Positions 8,713 to 18,854 are shown, numbered from the stretch's first letter. The stretch is 33,342 bases of DNA from Alphaproteobacteria bacterium (GCA_022823305.1 JAJDXK010000122.1:1-33342); one strand, 5' to 3'. Notes: generated by a model not told the origin, from the letters alone. Made by a program: numbers and translations.

Positions 8713-10125
8713 ATGACGGCACCCCATGAGAGACTCCGCGCCAGGCTCGGCGACCCGGGGCTCTGGCTTGACGACCCGGCCGACACGGCCCGCTACGCCA
8801 GGGACTGGATCGGGAAGTACGTCGGCCACGCGCCCCTCGTGGTGCGGCCTCGCTCGACCGGGGAGGTCTCCGCCGTGCTGGCCGCTTGCACGGAACTCGA
8901 CGTGCCCGTGGTGCCCCAGGCCGGCAACACCGGGATGGTGGGGGGCTCCGTGCCGCGCGCGGGCGAGGTGGTGCTCAGCGTCGAGCGGATGGGCGCCATC
9001 GAGGCCTTCGACGCGGCCTCGGCCACCGTGCGGGTCCAGGCCGGCGTCGTGCTGGAGACGCTGCAGGCCTACCTCGCCGAACGCGGCTGCGACATGCCGG
9101 TGGACCTCGGCGCGCGCGGCTCCTGCCGGATCGGCGGGATGATCGCCACCAACGCCGGCGGCATCAAGGTGCTGCGCTACGGCCACATGCGCGAGCAGGT
9201 GCGCGGGCTGGAGGTGGTGCTCGCCGACGGCACCGTGGTGAGCGGCCTCAACCTGCTGAAGAAGAACAACACCGGCCTCGACCTGAAGCAGGTCTTCATC
9301 GGCTCCGAGGGCACGCTCGGCGTCATCACCCGCGCCGTGCTCCAGGTGCAGCCGATGCCGGAAGCGTTCCAGACCGCGCTCGCAGGGCTCGGCAGCCGCG
9401 ATGACCTGCCCCGCCTGCTGCAGGCGGCCCGCGCCCGCTTCCCCCGCCTCTCGTCGCTGGAGTTCGTGGACGGCGAAACGGTGCGCTACGTGCGCGAGGC
9501 GGACCCTGCGCTCCGCATCCCGCTCGCGGGCGAGCACGCGAGCGTCGTCGTGATCGAGGAGGAGTCGGCGGCGGGCGAGGCCGCGGGCGAGGCCTTCACC
9601 GCAGGGCTCGAAAGCCTGCTCGCCGACGGCTTGATCGAGGACGCCGTGGTGGCCGGCTCCGAGGCGCAGGCCGGGGCGATCTGGCGTGTGCGCGAGGCGC
9701 CGACCGAGACGGTGAGCCGGCGGGGGCTGACCCACAAGTTCGACGTGACGGTACCGCCCGGCGTGATCCCCGCCTTCCTCGGCGAGATGGAGGCGCTGGC
9801 CGAGGGCTTCGCGGGCGTGCGCGCGGTGCTCTTCGGCCACCTCGGCGACGGCAATGTCCACGTCAACATGGCGCAGGAGCCGGGGCTCGCCGACGCCGAC
9901 TTCCGCGCCATGGAGGACGGCCTGGCCGAGGCGATCTACGGCGCCGTGCACGGGCACGCAGGCAGCATCAGCGCCGAGCACGGCATCGGCGTGATGAAGC
10001 GCGCCTACCTCCCGCTCGCGCGCTCGCCCGAGGAGATCGCGCTGATGCGCACGTTGAAGACGGCGCTGGACCCCAAGGGCATTCTCAACCCCGGCGTGAT
10101 CCTGGAGTCCCGAGACCGCGGGTGA
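8713..10125 (+). CDS. FAD-linked D-2-hydroxyacid dehydrogenase (D-2-hydroxyglutarate/D-lactate/GlcD-like)
   Basis: A 470-residue VAO-type flavoprotein that oxidises a D-2-hydroxy acid to the 2-keto acid. The FAD-binding PCMH domain carries PQAGNTGMVGGSVP (residues 68-81) and later GSEGTLGVIT. The C-terminal cap carries the metal/substrate motif GHLGDGNVHVN (about 375) and the terminal EHGIGVMKR (about 420). The PQxGNTGMVGGSVP form is typical of D-2-hydroxyglutarate dehydrogenases, though D-lactate and glycolate dehydrogenases share most motifs. There is no CCG-domain or GlcE partner, so it should act as a single-subunit enzyme. A GGAG ribosome-binding site lies six bases upstream of the ATG. 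Confidence 0.9.
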   Translation: MTAPHERLRARLGDPGLWLDDPADTARYARDWIGKYVGHAPLVVRPRSTGEVSAVLAACTELDVPVVPQAGNTGMVGGSVPRAGEVVLSVERMGAIEAFDAASATVRVQAGVVLETLQAYLAERGCDMPVDLGARGSCRIGGMIATNAGGIKVLRYGHMREQVRGLEVVLADGTVVSGLNLLKKNNTGLDLKQVFIGSEGTLGVITRAVLQVQPMPEAFQTALAGLGSRDDLPRLLQAARARFPRLSSLEFVDGETVRYVREADPALRIPLAGEHASVVVIEEESAAGEAAGEAFTAGLESLLADGLIEDAVVAGSEAQAGAIWRVREAPTETVSRRGLTHKFDVTVPPGVIPAFLGEMEALAEGFAGVRAVLFGHLGDGNVHVNMAQEPGLADADFRAMEDGLAEAIYGAVHGHAGSISAEHGIGVMKRAYLPLARSPEEIALMRTLKTALDPKGILNPGVILESRDRG

Positions 10126-10169
10126 GGCGGGGGTTTCCGGGACCGCACTACATTCAAGGCAGGAAGCAT

Positions 10170-10192
10170 GCGGCAACCGAAAGCGGTTCCGC
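10170..10192. terminator. Stem-loop between convergent genes
   Basis: GCGG-AACCG pairs with CGGTT-CCGC around an AAAG loop, with one bulged C at 10174, giving a nine-pair stem. It lies between the convergent FAD dehydrogenase and NUDIX genes. There is no T-run on either strand, so intrinsic termination is uncertain. Confidence 0.35.
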
Positions 10193-10208
10193 CCGCCCGG
10201 ACGGTGCG

Positions 10209-10775
10209 CTAGCGCCGCGCGGCGATTCCGGGCCGGTAGTTGCCGACGTCGCCGTCGGGATTGGTGAAGGGCGCGAAGTCGCGGCCCTCGGGCGCCTCGG
10301 CGTGGTGGCGCAAGGCCCAGGTGACCGAGGGGAAGGCGAGGTCGTCCCACGGAATCTCTTTGGGCTCGAAGAGCGCGACCTCCAGGCTCTCGGTCCCCGG
10401 CGCGACCTCGGGCCGCACCAGGCGCGCCCGGTACATGAGCTGCACCAGGCTGATGCGCGGGATGGTGTAGATCGCGAGCAGCGCCTCGATCGCGAGCTCG
10501 GCGCAGGCTTCCTCCTCCGCCTCCCGGCGCGCGCCCTGCTCCGGGTCCTCCTTCATCTCGAGGAAGCCCGCCGGCAGGGTCCAGAAGCCGGCCTGCGGCT
10601 CGATCGCCCGGCGGCAGAGCAGGATGCGCCCCTCCCAGGTCGCGACCGAGCCGACCACGATCTTGGGGTTCTCGTAGCGGATGAAACCGCACGCGTCGCA
10701 GACGAGGCGCGCCCGGTCGTCGCCCTCGGGCACCCGGCGCGCGATCGGGCCGCCGCTGGTCGGATAGCGCCCCAT
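10209..10775 (-). CDS. NUDIX hydrolase with N-terminal zinc-ribbon-like CxxC
   Basis: A 188-residue NUDIX enzyme that would hydrolyse a nucleoside diphosphate linked to another group. The N terminus has CDACGFIRYENPKIVVGS, the short CxxC element seen in NudC-like and ADP-ribose pyrophosphatase-like relatives. The NUDIX box GX5EX7REUXEEXGU is seen as GFLEMKE...REAEEEAC, with Cys in place of the final conserved Gly, a tolerated variation. The frame continues upstream, but ATG 10775 gives the usual start (MGRYPTSGGP). It is divergent from yejA and convergent with the FAD dehydrogenase. The substrate is unknown. Confidence 0.87.
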   Translation of the reverse strand: MGRYPTSGGPIARRVPEGDDRARLVCDACGFIRYENPKIVVGSVATWEGRILLCRRAIEPQAGFWTLPAGFLEMKEDPEQGARREAEEEACAELAIEALLAIYTIPRISLVQLMYRARLVRPEVAPGTESLEVALFEPKEIPWDDLAFPSVTWALRHHAEAPEGRDFAPFTNPDGDVGNYRPGIAARR

Positions 10776-10975
10776 GGCCCGAGTATGACGCGCGGGCGCC
10801 GCGAGTCCAGCCACCGACAAAGAGGGTCGGCCGGCCCGCCGACACGATGTTGTGACTCGACCGCTACCCGAATCGGCCGCATATGCTATGCCCAAGGGGA
10901 CTGGCCGGAAGGTGCCCGCCAGCGGCACACGCGAGGCACGGGGACCTAGCGCCGCGGCCGGGGGGAGACGAATCG

Positions 10976-12841
10976 ATGAGACTCAGCAGACGACGCTTCG
11001 TTCAGGCCTCGACGTGCGCCGCCGCGTCGTCGCTGGCGCAGCTCGTTCCCCTCGGCGGACGGGCGTCGGCGGACGCGCACAACGCCGCTCACGGCCTCTC
11101 CCTCTTCGGCGACCTGAAGTACGGCCCCGACTTCGCCCATTACGACTACGTCGAGCCAAATGCGCCCAAGGGCGGCCTGCTGCACCTGGGCGCCATCGAC
11201 TCCTTCAGCACCGTCAATCCCTTCACGCTGAAGGGCGACAGCGCCGCGGGTGCGGGGCTCCCCTTCGAGACTCTGCTCGAGGCATCGGCCGACGAGGCGG
11301 ACGCGGCCTACGGGCTGGTCGCCGGCGAGGTCTCCCTGGCGGCAGACCGGCGCCGGGTGCGCTTTCTCCTCAGGCCGGAAGCGCGCTGGCACGACGGCAC
11401 CCCTCTCACCGCCGCCGACGTGGCGTTCTCGTTCGAGATCCTCACCACCGAGGGTCATCCCAACTTCGCCACCGAGCTCGCCGGCGTAGAGCGGGTCGAG
11501 ACCGCGGGCGACCACGACGTCACCTTCCATCTCGCCGACCCCGACAACCGCAAGCTGCCGCTGATCGTCGGCGGCATGGCCATCGTCTCGGAGGCCTATT
11601 TCAGGGACCGCGAATTCGGCGAGACGACCATGGAGCTGCCGCTCGGCTCCGGCCCCTATCGCATCGGCAGGGTCGATCCGGGCCGCTCGATCTCTTACGA
11701 ACGCGTCGCGGAGTACTGGGGGGCGGCGCTCCCGCTCAATGTCGGCCGCTTCAACTTCGACACCATCCTCTACGACTACTACCGCGACCGCACCGTGCTG
11801 GTGGAGGCGCTCAAGGCCGGCGAGTTCGACTTCCACGAGGAGTTCACGTCCAAGGTCTGGGTCACCGGCTACGACATCGCCGCGGTCGACGAAGGGTGGC
11901 TCGTCAAGGACGTGCTGAAGGACAACACGCCCTCCGGCGTGCAGGCCTTCTTCCTCAACACGCGGCTGCCGAAGTTCCAGGACCGCCGCGTGCGCGAAGC
12001 GCTGTCCTACGTCTTCGACTTCGAGTGGCTCAACAAGAACCAGTTCTACGGCCTCTACGACCGCATGGCCTCCTACTTCGAGAACTCGGAGCTGGCCGCG
12101 CGCGGCCTGCCCTCGGAGGCGGAGCTCGCCTTGCTCGAGCCCCACCGGAGCGCCGTGCCCGAGGAGGTCTTCACCAAGGCCTTCGTGCCGCCCGCCACCG
12201 ACGGCTCGGGCAACAACCGGCGCAACCTGCGCACCGCGCGCGCCATGCTTGAGGAGGCCGGCTGGGTCACCCGCGACGGCACGCTGGTCAACGCGGCGAC
12301 CGGCGAGCCGATGACCGTCGAGTTCCTCTATTTCGCGCCGACCTTCGAGCGCATCTACGCCGCCTTCGCCCGCAGCCTCGAGCGGCTCGGCATCGCGGCG
12401 ACGCTTCGCCTCGTCGACGGGGCGCAGTACGAGGAGCGCCTCAAGACGCACGACTTCGAGGTCACGACGCTGCGCTTCTCCTTCAGCCTCTCGCCCGGCG
12501 CCGAGCTCAACGTCTTTTTCGGCAGCGCCACCGCCGACCGGGTGGGCTCGTTCAACATGGCCGGGATCAAGGACCCGGTCGTGGACGCCCTGATCGGTGC
12601 GGTCACGGCCGCGACCGACCGCGAGTCCCTGATCGCCGCGGCCCGCGCGCTCGATCGCGTGCTGCTGTGGGGTCACTACATGATCCCCCAGTGGTACAAG
12701 GGGGCACATCATCTTGTATACTGGAACAAGTTCGACCGGCCCGCTCTCAAACCGCGCTACGCGCGCGGCGTGGTCGATACGTGGTGGGTCGACCGCGAGA
12801 AGGACGCTGCCTTGAAGGCCTGGCGCGAAGGCGCGGCGTGA
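10976..12841 (+). CDS. yejA: Peptide ABC transporter substrate-binding protein (YejA-like)
   Basis: A 621-residue periplasmic family-5 solute-binding protein. The N terminus MRLSRRRFVQAS is a twin-arginine (Tat) signal, followed by a hydrophobic stretch and a probable cleavage site near GRASADAHNA. The mature start GLSLFGDLKYGPDFAHYDYV and the nearby PNAPKGG are hallmarks of YejA, which delivers oligopeptides (microcin C-type peptides in enterobacteria) to YejBEF. The body carries the SBP_bac_5 elements VRFLLRPEARWHDGTPLTA and GSGPYRI. ATG 10976 is chosen over upstream in-frame starts because a strong GGGGGAGA ribosome-binding site precedes it. It leads the yejABEF operon; yejB starts 134 bases downstream after a stem-loop. 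Confidence 0.92.
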   Translation: MRLSRRRFVQASTCAAASSLAQLVPLGGRASADAHNAAHGLSLFGDLKYGPDFAHYDYVEPNAPKGGLLHLGAIDSFSTVNPFTLKGDSAAGAGLPFETLLEASADEADAAYGLVAGEVSLAADRRRVRFLLRPEARWHDGTPLTAADVAFSFEILTTEGHPNFATELAGVERVETAGDHDVTFHLADPDNRKLPLIVGGMAIVSEAYFRDREFGETTMELPLGSGPYRIGRVDPGRSISYERVAEYWGAALPLNVGRFNFDTILYDYYRDRTVLVEALKAGEFDFHEEFTSKVWVTGYDIAAVDEGWLVKDVLKDNTPSGVQAFFLNTRLPKFQDRRVREALSYVFDFEWLNKNQFYGLYDRMASYFENSELAARGLPSEAELALLEPHRSAVPEEVFTKAFVPPATDGSGNNRRNLRTARAMLEEAGWVTRDGTLVNAATGEPMTVEFLYFAPTFERIYAAFARSLERLGIAATLRLVDGAQYEERLKTHDFEVTTLRFSFSLSPGAELNVFFGSATADRVGSFNMAGIKDPVVDALIGAVTAATDRESLIAAARALDRVLLWGHYMIPQWYKGAHHLVYWNKFDRPALKPRYARGVVDTWWVDREKDAALKAWREGAA

Positions 12842-12921
12842 GGGAGGGGCGCCCACCGGCCGCAACGCTGGGAACGGGAACCGCGGTGCGATCCGCCCGG
12901 CTGGTCGGTCGCGTGAGCGTT

Positions 12922-12942
12922 CCGGGCTAGGGGAGAGCCCGG
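12922..12942 (+). promoter_or_regulatory. Intra-operon stem-loop between yejA and yejB
   Basis: CCGGGCT (12922-12928) and AGCCCGG (12936-12942) form a perfect seven-pair stem with a seven-base purine loop. It lies in the only sizeable gap of the yej operon and has no T-run. Such hairpins after binding-protein genes commonly protect the upstream message or reduce read-through, so the binding protein is made in excess over the permease. Confidence 0.4.
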
Positions 12943-12975
12943 GCACCTTCTGGCACCGCACGCGCCGCGAGGACC

Positions 12976-14085
12976 ATGTTCGCCTACATCGTCCGCCGCC
13001 TGCTGCTGATCATCCCGACGCTCTTCGCGATCATGGTGATCAACTTCGCGATCATCCAGATCGCGCCCGGCGGGCCGGTTGAGCAGGCCATCGCCGAGCT
13101 CACCGGGTCTGCGGTGGGTGCCACGGCGCGCGTCTCCGGCGCGGGCCCCGGCGAGGTGGGCCAGGCCGGCCAGTTCGACGTCTCGGAGCGCGCCGCCACC
13201 AGCAAGTACCGCGGCGCGCGCGGCCTCGACCCCGAACTGATCGAGCGGCTGGAGAAGGAGTACGGCTTCGACAAGCCGCCGCTCGAGCGCTTCCTCCACA
13301 TGATGGGCCAGTACGTCCGCTTCGACTTCGGCTCCAGCTTCTTTCGCGACGACCGCGTAGTGGACCTCGTGCTCGACAAGCTGCCGGTCTCCATCTCGCT
13401 CGGGCTCTGGACCACGCTGCTGGCCTATCTGATCTCGATCCCGCTCGGCATCGCCAAGGCGGTGCGCGACGGCGAGCGCTTCGACGTCTGGACCAGCGGC
13501 GTCATCATCGTCGGCTACGCGATCCCCAATTTCATCTTCGCGATCCTCCTGATCGTGCTCTTCGCCGGCGGCAGCTACGTGGACTGGTTCCCTCTGCGTG
13601 GACTTGTCTCCAACGACTTCGGCGAGCTCTCCCTGCTCGGCCAGATCGAGGATTATTTCTGGCACCTGGCCCTGCCGATCCTGGCGATGGCGGTGAGCGG
13701 CTTCGCCACCACCACGATGCTGACCAAGAACTCCTTCCTCGACCAGATCGGCCAGCATTACGTCATCACCGCGCGCGCCAAGGGCTTGACCGAACGCCGC
13801 GTGCTCTACGGTCACGTCTTCCGCAACGCGATGCTGATCGTCATCGCGGGCCTGCCCGGCGCCTTCATCGGCATTCTTTTCACCGGCGTGCTGCTGATCG
13901 AGGTGATCTTCTCGCTCGACGGGCTCGGCCTGCTCGGCTTCGAATCGCTGCTCAAGCGGGACTACCCGATCATCTTCGGCACGCTCTTCTTCTTCACGCT
14001 GATCGGCCTCGTGGTGAACCTGATCGGCGACCTCATGTACGTGATCATCGACCCCCGCATCGACTTCGAGACGCGGGAGGTCTGA
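12976..14085 (+). CDS. yejB: Peptide ABC transporter permease (YejB-like)
   Basis: A 369-residue inner-membrane permease of the DppB/OppB family. The first transmembrane helix follows [16 protein letters not shown], and the family's early motif [12 protein letters not shown] is present. A longer periplasmic insertion than in DppB (about residues 45-110) is typical of YejB. The later half has the BPD_transp_1 core with the ATPase-contact EAA loop around [21 protein letters not shown], followed by three or more membrane helices, ending with the usual [17 protein letters not shown] ribosome-binding site precedes ATG 12976. yejE begins three bases after its stop, so the two are translationally tied. 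Confidence 0.94.
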   Translation: MFAYIVRRLLLIIPTLFAIMVINFAIIQIAPGGPVEQAIAELTGSAVGATARVSGAGPGEVGQAGQFDVSERAATSKYRGARGLDPELIERLEKEYGFDKPPLERFLHMMGQYVRFDFGSSFFRDDRVVDLVLDKLPVSISLGLWTTLLAYLISIPLGIAKAVRDGERFDVWTSGVIIVGYAIPNFIFAILLIVLFAGGSYVDWFPLRGLVSNDFGELSLLGQIEDYFWHLALPILAMAVSGFATTTMLTKNSFLDQIGQHYVITARAKGLTERRVLYGHVFRNAMLIVIAGLPGAFIGILFTGVLLIEVIFSLDGLGLLGFESLLKRDYPIIFGTLFFFTLIGLVVNLIGDLMYVIIDPRIDFETREV

Positions 14086-14088
14086 ACG

Positions 14089-15117
14089 ATGGCGCTCTCA
14101 CCCATCACGCGACGGCGCTTCTACAACTTCCGCGCCAACCGGCGCGGCTACATCTCGTTCTGGATCTTCCTCGCGCTCTTGCTGCTCACGCTCTTCGCGG
14201 AGTTCATCGCCAACGACAAGCCGATCGTCATGCGCTACGACGGCGACCTCTACTTCCCCGTCTTCTTCAGCTACGCCGAGACCGAGTTCGGCGGCGACTT
14301 CGAGACCGAGGCGGACTACCGCGACCCCTTCGTCGCCGAGCTGATCGCCGACAAGGGGTGGATGGTGTGGCCGCTGATCCCCTACAGCTACCGCACCATC
14401 AACTACGACCTGCCGGTGCCCGCACCTGCCCCGCCCTCCGCCGACAACTGGCTCGGCACCGACGACCAGGGGCGCGACGTGCTCGCGCGCGTGATCTACG
14501 GCTTCCGCCTCTCGGTGCTCTTCGGGCTCGTGCTCACGGTGGCCGCCTCGGTCATCGGCATCGCCGCGGCCGCGGTGCAGGGCTTCTTCGGCGGCTGGAT
14601 CGACCTCGTCTTCCAGCGCTTCATCGAGGTCTGGTCGGGACTGCCGCAGCTCTTCATCCTGATCATCCTCTCCAGCATCATCGAGCCCAACTTCTGGGTC
14701 CTGCTGGTGATCCTGCTGCTTTTCAGCTGGATGGCATTGGTGGGGGTGGTGCGGGCCGAGTTCCTGCGGGTGCGCAACTTCGACTACATCCGCGCGGCGC
14801 GCGCGCTCGGCGTCGGCAACATCGCCATCATCTTCCGCCACGGCCTGCCCAACGCGATGGTCTCGGCGGTGACCTTCCTGCCCTTCATCCTGGTGGGCTC
14901 GATCACCTCGCTCACCTCGCTCGACTTCCTCGGCTTCGGCCTGCCGCCGGGCGAGCCCTCGCTCGGCGAGCTGCTGCGCCAGGGCAAGGCGAACCTGCAG
15001 GCGCCGTGGCTCGGCATCGTCAGCTTCGTGGTCCTCGCCTTCATGCTGAGCCTGCTGATCTTCATCGGGGAAGCGGTGCGCGATGCCTTCGACCCGCGCA
15101 AGCTGGTGGGGCGCTGA
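14089..15117 (+). CDS. yejE: Peptide ABC transporter permease (YejE-like)
   Basis: A 342-residue DppC/OppC-type permease that pairs with YejB. The N terminus has RRRFYNFRANRRGYISFW and a first membrane helix, then a large periplasmic insertion (about residues 50-120, ending PYSYRTINYDLP) that distinguishes YejE from OppC. The conserved LGTDDQGRDVLARVIYGFR follows, and the EAA loop is visible at IRAARALGVGNIAIIFRHGL. The protein ends with the typical AVRDAFDPRKLVGR. The gene sits three bases after yejB and eight bases before yejF. Confidence 0.94.
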   Translation: MALSPITRRRFYNFRANRRGYISFWIFLALLLLTLFAEFIANDKPIVMRYDGDLYFPVFFSYAETEFGGDFETEADYRDPFVAELIADKGWMVWPLIPYSYRTINYDLPVPAPAPPSADNWLGTDDQGRDVLARVIYGFRLSVLFGLVLTVAASVIGIAAAAVQGFFGGWIDLVFQRFIEVWSGLPQLFILIILSSIIEPNFWVLLVILLLFSWMALVGVVRAEFLRVRNFDYIRAARALGVGNIAIIFRHGLPNAMVSAVTFLPFILVGSITSLTSLDFLGFGLPPGEPSLGELLRQGKANLQAPWLGIVSFVVLAFMLSLLIFIGEAVRDAFDPRKLVGR

Positions 15118-15125
15118 GGGGGCGC

Positions 15126-16748
<1,623 letters not shown>

Positions 16749-16763
16749 GCGGGCGGCCGCGGG

Positions 16764-16940
16764 CTAGGGCGTATCCGTTTCACACGGAAACGCCCTAGCT
16801 ACTTGTCGCTCACGGCAGCCGGCCTACGGCCGGTGCCGTCGCGCGGGACGCGCGCGGAGCGCACGATGCGGGCGCGCCGCATATGCGGCGGGCCGCAGTC
16901 GCGGCCTGTCGCGCGTCCGGCAAAAACGGACGCGCTCTAG
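16764..16940. repeat. 177-bp palindrome-rich element with imperfect terminal inverted repeats
   Basis: The ends CTAGGGCGTATCCGTTT (16764-16780) and, on the other strand, CTAGAGCGCGTCCGTTT (16940-16924) match at 14 of 17 positions. Inside are five palindromes: 15-base arms 16764-16778/16784-16798 with one mismatch; arms 16812-16824/16828-16839 with one bulge; the CGCGCG pair at 16840-16856; the perfect 16-mer at 16875-16890; and the perfect nine-base arms 16911-16919/16927-16935. There is no coding frame of its own. It looks like a mobile palindromic repeat or MITE-like unit. It also supplies the stop codon of the PIN toxin and may end yejF transcription. No second copy is in the window, so mobility is inferred. 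Confidence 0.5.
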
Positions 16941-17314
16941 GCAAGGACGAACGTCAGGCCCTCGCCCTCGAAGCGGCGAAAGTCCCGCTCGTTGCCGGTC
17001 GCGATGGGTGCGCCTTCGGCGATCGCCGCCGCCGCGATCGTGCAGTCCACAAACAGCCTGCGCCGTCGCCCGGTCAGGTTGAACAGACGCGCCGCAATCT
17101 CGGCGTGCTCGGGCGTGAAGTCGATGTAGCGATCGATGACGTTGACAGCGAATTCCAACGCCGGCTGGTCGAGGGGTCCACAGAGAAACTCCATCCAGGC
17201 GACCGCACTGACGGCCAAGGTCTCGTCAGCATCCGCCCATTTCCGCAGTGCACGGTCCTCGGGCGAACCGGATTCAAACCCCCGTATCAGAAAGTTCGTA
17301 TCAAGATGGATCAT
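16937..17314 (-). CDS. PIN-domain ribonuclease toxin (VapC-type)
   Basis: A 125-residue PIN-domain protein, normal VapC size, expected to be an Mg-dependent RNase held inactive by its antitoxin. The acidic active-site set is visible as Asp5 (HLDTN), Glu42 (WMEF), Asp90 (FVDCTIAAAA) and the Asn108/Asp111 region (TGNERDF). ATG 17314 is chosen because MIHLDTNFLI is the canonical PIN start; the frame stays open 23 codons further upstream. The start overlaps the end of the antitoxin gene by 14 bases. The stop codon TAG lies inside the terminal CTAG of the palindromic element at 16764-16940, so the last codons may have been set by that element's insertion. Confidence 0.88.
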   Translation of the reverse strand: MIHLDTNFLIRGFESGSPEDRALRKWADADETLAVSAVAWMEFLCGPLDQPALEFAVNVIDRYIDFTPEHAEIAARLFNLTGRRRRLFVDCTIAAAAIAEGAPIATGNERDFRRFEGEGLTFVLA

Positions 17315-17615
17315 CGAAGACGGACATCCGCTTGCGCCCGGCCGCGTCGCGGGTGGCCCGAACCTCTCGCTCCCAAGCCGCAAGATCGATCCCGCGCTCC
17401 TTTACCAGAGCCTGCAAGCGGTCGAGCGCTTCCAGCTTTCGTTGCGCGCGCGGACTCAGTTCCCCTGCGCGCTGGCTCTTCTCGCCGGCGGCGCTGCGGA
17501 TGGCGCGGCGCAGCGCCTCGGACTTGGACACGTCCCAGCGGCGCGCCAGCGATTCCAGCGTGCGCACGGTCTCGACATCGAGCGAATAGGTCGACTTGAT
17601 CTTGGGTATGGCCAT
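17301..17615 (-). CDS. Ribbon-helix-helix antitoxin partner of the PIN toxin
   Basis: A 104-residue protein whose N-terminal 45 residues look like a ribbon-helix-helix DNA-binding domain: a beta strand KIKSTYSLD, then helices around VETVRTLESLARRW and SKSEALRRAIRSAA. The C-terminal half is charged and would wrap the toxin. The gene overlaps the PIN toxin by 14 bases, the usual antitoxin-first order. The start is taken as ATG 17615; an in-frame TTG at 17624 is possible. Twin copies of TATGGCCATA cover the start codon and the region upstream, which fits autoregulation. It begins 45 bases after dapE ends. Confidence 0.82.
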   Translation of the reverse strand: MAIPKIKSTYSLDVETVRTLESLARRWDVSKSEALRRAIRSAAGEKSQRAGELSPRAQRKLEALDRLQALVKERGIDLAAWEREVRATRDAAGRKRMSVFDDPS

Positions 17616-17637
17616 ATCACCCAAGTATGGCCATACC
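17605..17637 (-). promoter_or_regulatory. Twin-palindrome operator of the PIN toxin-antitoxin pair
   Basis: The perfect palindrome TATGGCCATA occurs twice (17607-17616 and 17626-17635), 19 bases apart centre to centre. With flanking GG/CC the whole is an inverted repeat GGTATGGCCATA...TATGGCCATACC. One copy covers the antitoxin ATG (17615) and the other the likely -10 region. Two dimers could bind on nearly the same helix face. Confidence 0.65.
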
Positions 17638-17650
17638 CCGGCGGTGTCAA
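17622..17650 (-). promoter_or_regulatory. Candidate promoter of the PIN toxin-antitoxin pair
   Basis: On the minus strand a perfect -35 TTGACA lies at 17650-17645. With a 17-base spacer the -10 is TACTTG (17627-17622); CATACT with a 15-base spacer is an alternative. In the first case transcription would begin near 17615, at the antitoxin ATG itself, giving a leaderless message. Confidence 0.4.
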
Positions 17651-17660
17651 GCCAGTGCGT

Positions 17661-18836
17661 TCAGGCCGCCGCGAAATAGCGCTCCAGCACGCCGAGGTAG
17701 ATGTCCGCGAGGCGCTCCAGCGACGCTACCGGCACGCACTCGTCGGTGCGATGCATGGTGCGGCCGATCAGGCCGAACTCGGCCACCGGGCAGTGGTCCT
17801 TGATGAAGCGTGCGTCCGAGGTGCCGCCGGTGGTGCTGAGCGCGGGCGTCATGCCGGTCACGGCCGCCACGGACTCGGCGACGATCGCGCTGAGCCGGCC
17901 CGGCGGGGTGACGAAGGCCTCGCCGCTCACCTCGGTCGCGAGCTCGTAGGGCGCGCCCACCGCGTCGAGGCAGGCGCGGAGCGCGTGCTCCAGCGACGCG
18001 CCGCTGTGGCGGTCGTTGAAGCGGACGTTGAAGCGCGCCGCCGCCGCGCCGGGAATGACGTTGGTGGCTTCGTTGCCGACATCGACCGACGTGAGCTCCA
18101 GCCGGCTCGGCTGGAAGTGATCCGTCCCCTCGTCGAGCTCCAGTGCGATGAGCGCGTCGAGCAGGGCGACGAGGCGGGGCAGCGGGTTGTCGGCGAGCGC
18201 GGGATAGGCGACGTGGCCTTGGCGCCCGCTGACACGGAGCGTGCCGTTGAGGCTGCCGCGCCGGCCGATCTTCACCATCTCGCCGACCTCGTCGGGGTTG
18301 GTGGGCTCGCCCACCAGGCAGACGTCGAGGGTCTCGCCGCGCGTCGCGAGCCAGCCCAGCACCTTGCGCGTGCCGTTGACGGCCGGCCCCTCCTCGTCGC
18401 CGGTAATCAGCAGGCTGATGGAGCCGCCGCCGGCCCCGTCTTCGCCGAAGCGCGCGAGCGCGGCGACGAAGGCGGCGATCGCGCCCTTCATGTCGGAGGC
18501 ACCCCGCCCGTAGAGCACGCCGTCCTCGACCTGCGCCGCGAAGGGATCGCGCGTCCACGCGGCGCGCTCGCCCGTCGGCACCACGTCCGTGTGGCCGGCG
18601 AAGCAGAAGTTGGGCGCACCTTCGCCCCGGCGGGCATAGAGGTTGTCGACCCGGGCGGTGCCCGGCTCCCCGAAGGGGAGGCGATGGCAGGTGAAGCCGA
18701 GCCCCGAGAGCGCGGCCTCGAGCACGTCCAGGGCACCGGCGTCCTCGGGCGTCACGCTCGGGCAGCGGATCAGCGCACGTGCGAGCGCCAGCGGGTGCGC
18801 GAGCGCGTCTGCGCTGATGAGGTCCTCGTTGCTCAT
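17661..18836 (-). CDS. dapE: Succinyl-diaminopimelate desuccinylase
   Basis: A 391-residue M20-family di-zinc amidase that hydrolyses N-succinyl-LL-diaminopimelate, giving LL-diaminopimelate for lysine and peptidoglycan. Metal ligands are visible: His82 and Asp84 ([11 protein letters not shown]), Asp115 ([10 protein letters not shown]), and the Glu pair 148-149 ([13 protein letters not shown]), with a C-terminal ligand His in the [10 protein letters not shown] segment. Length matches the family. It lies 18 bases downstream of dapD, the preceding enzyme group of the same pathway, on the same strand, which supports the assignment over other M20 peptidases. Confidence 0.95.
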   Translation of the reverse strand: MSNEDLISADALAHPLALARALIRCPSVTPEDAGALDVLEAALSGLGFTCHRLPFGEPGTARVDNLYARRGEGAPNFCFAGHTDVVPTGERAAWTRDPFAAQVEDGVLYGRGASDMKGAIAAFVAALARFGEDGAGGGSISLLITGDEEGPAVNGTRKVLGWLATRGETLDVCLVGEPTNPDEVGEMVKIGRRGSLNGTLRVSGRQGHVAYPALADNPLPRLVALLDALIALELDEGTDHFQPSRLELTSVDVGNEATNVIPGAAAARFNVRFNDRHSGASLEHALRACLDAVGAPYELATEVSGEAFVTPPGRLSAIVAESVAAVTGMTPALSTTGGTSDARFIKDHCPVAEFGLIGRTMHRTDECVPVASLERLADIYLGVLERYFAAA

Positions 18837-18854
18837 CCGGCCCCCGCGCGCCGC

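Noticed and set aside
6188..8722. 844-codon minus-strand open frame
   Set aside because: It overlaps the IlvD/Edd gene antisense, and the HAD gene lies in a different frame with full family motifs.
17605..17637. CRISPR-like array from the repeated TATGGCCATA
   Set aside because: There are only two 10-bp copies, each palindromic, in operator position before an antitoxin gene. There is no array elsewhere in the window.
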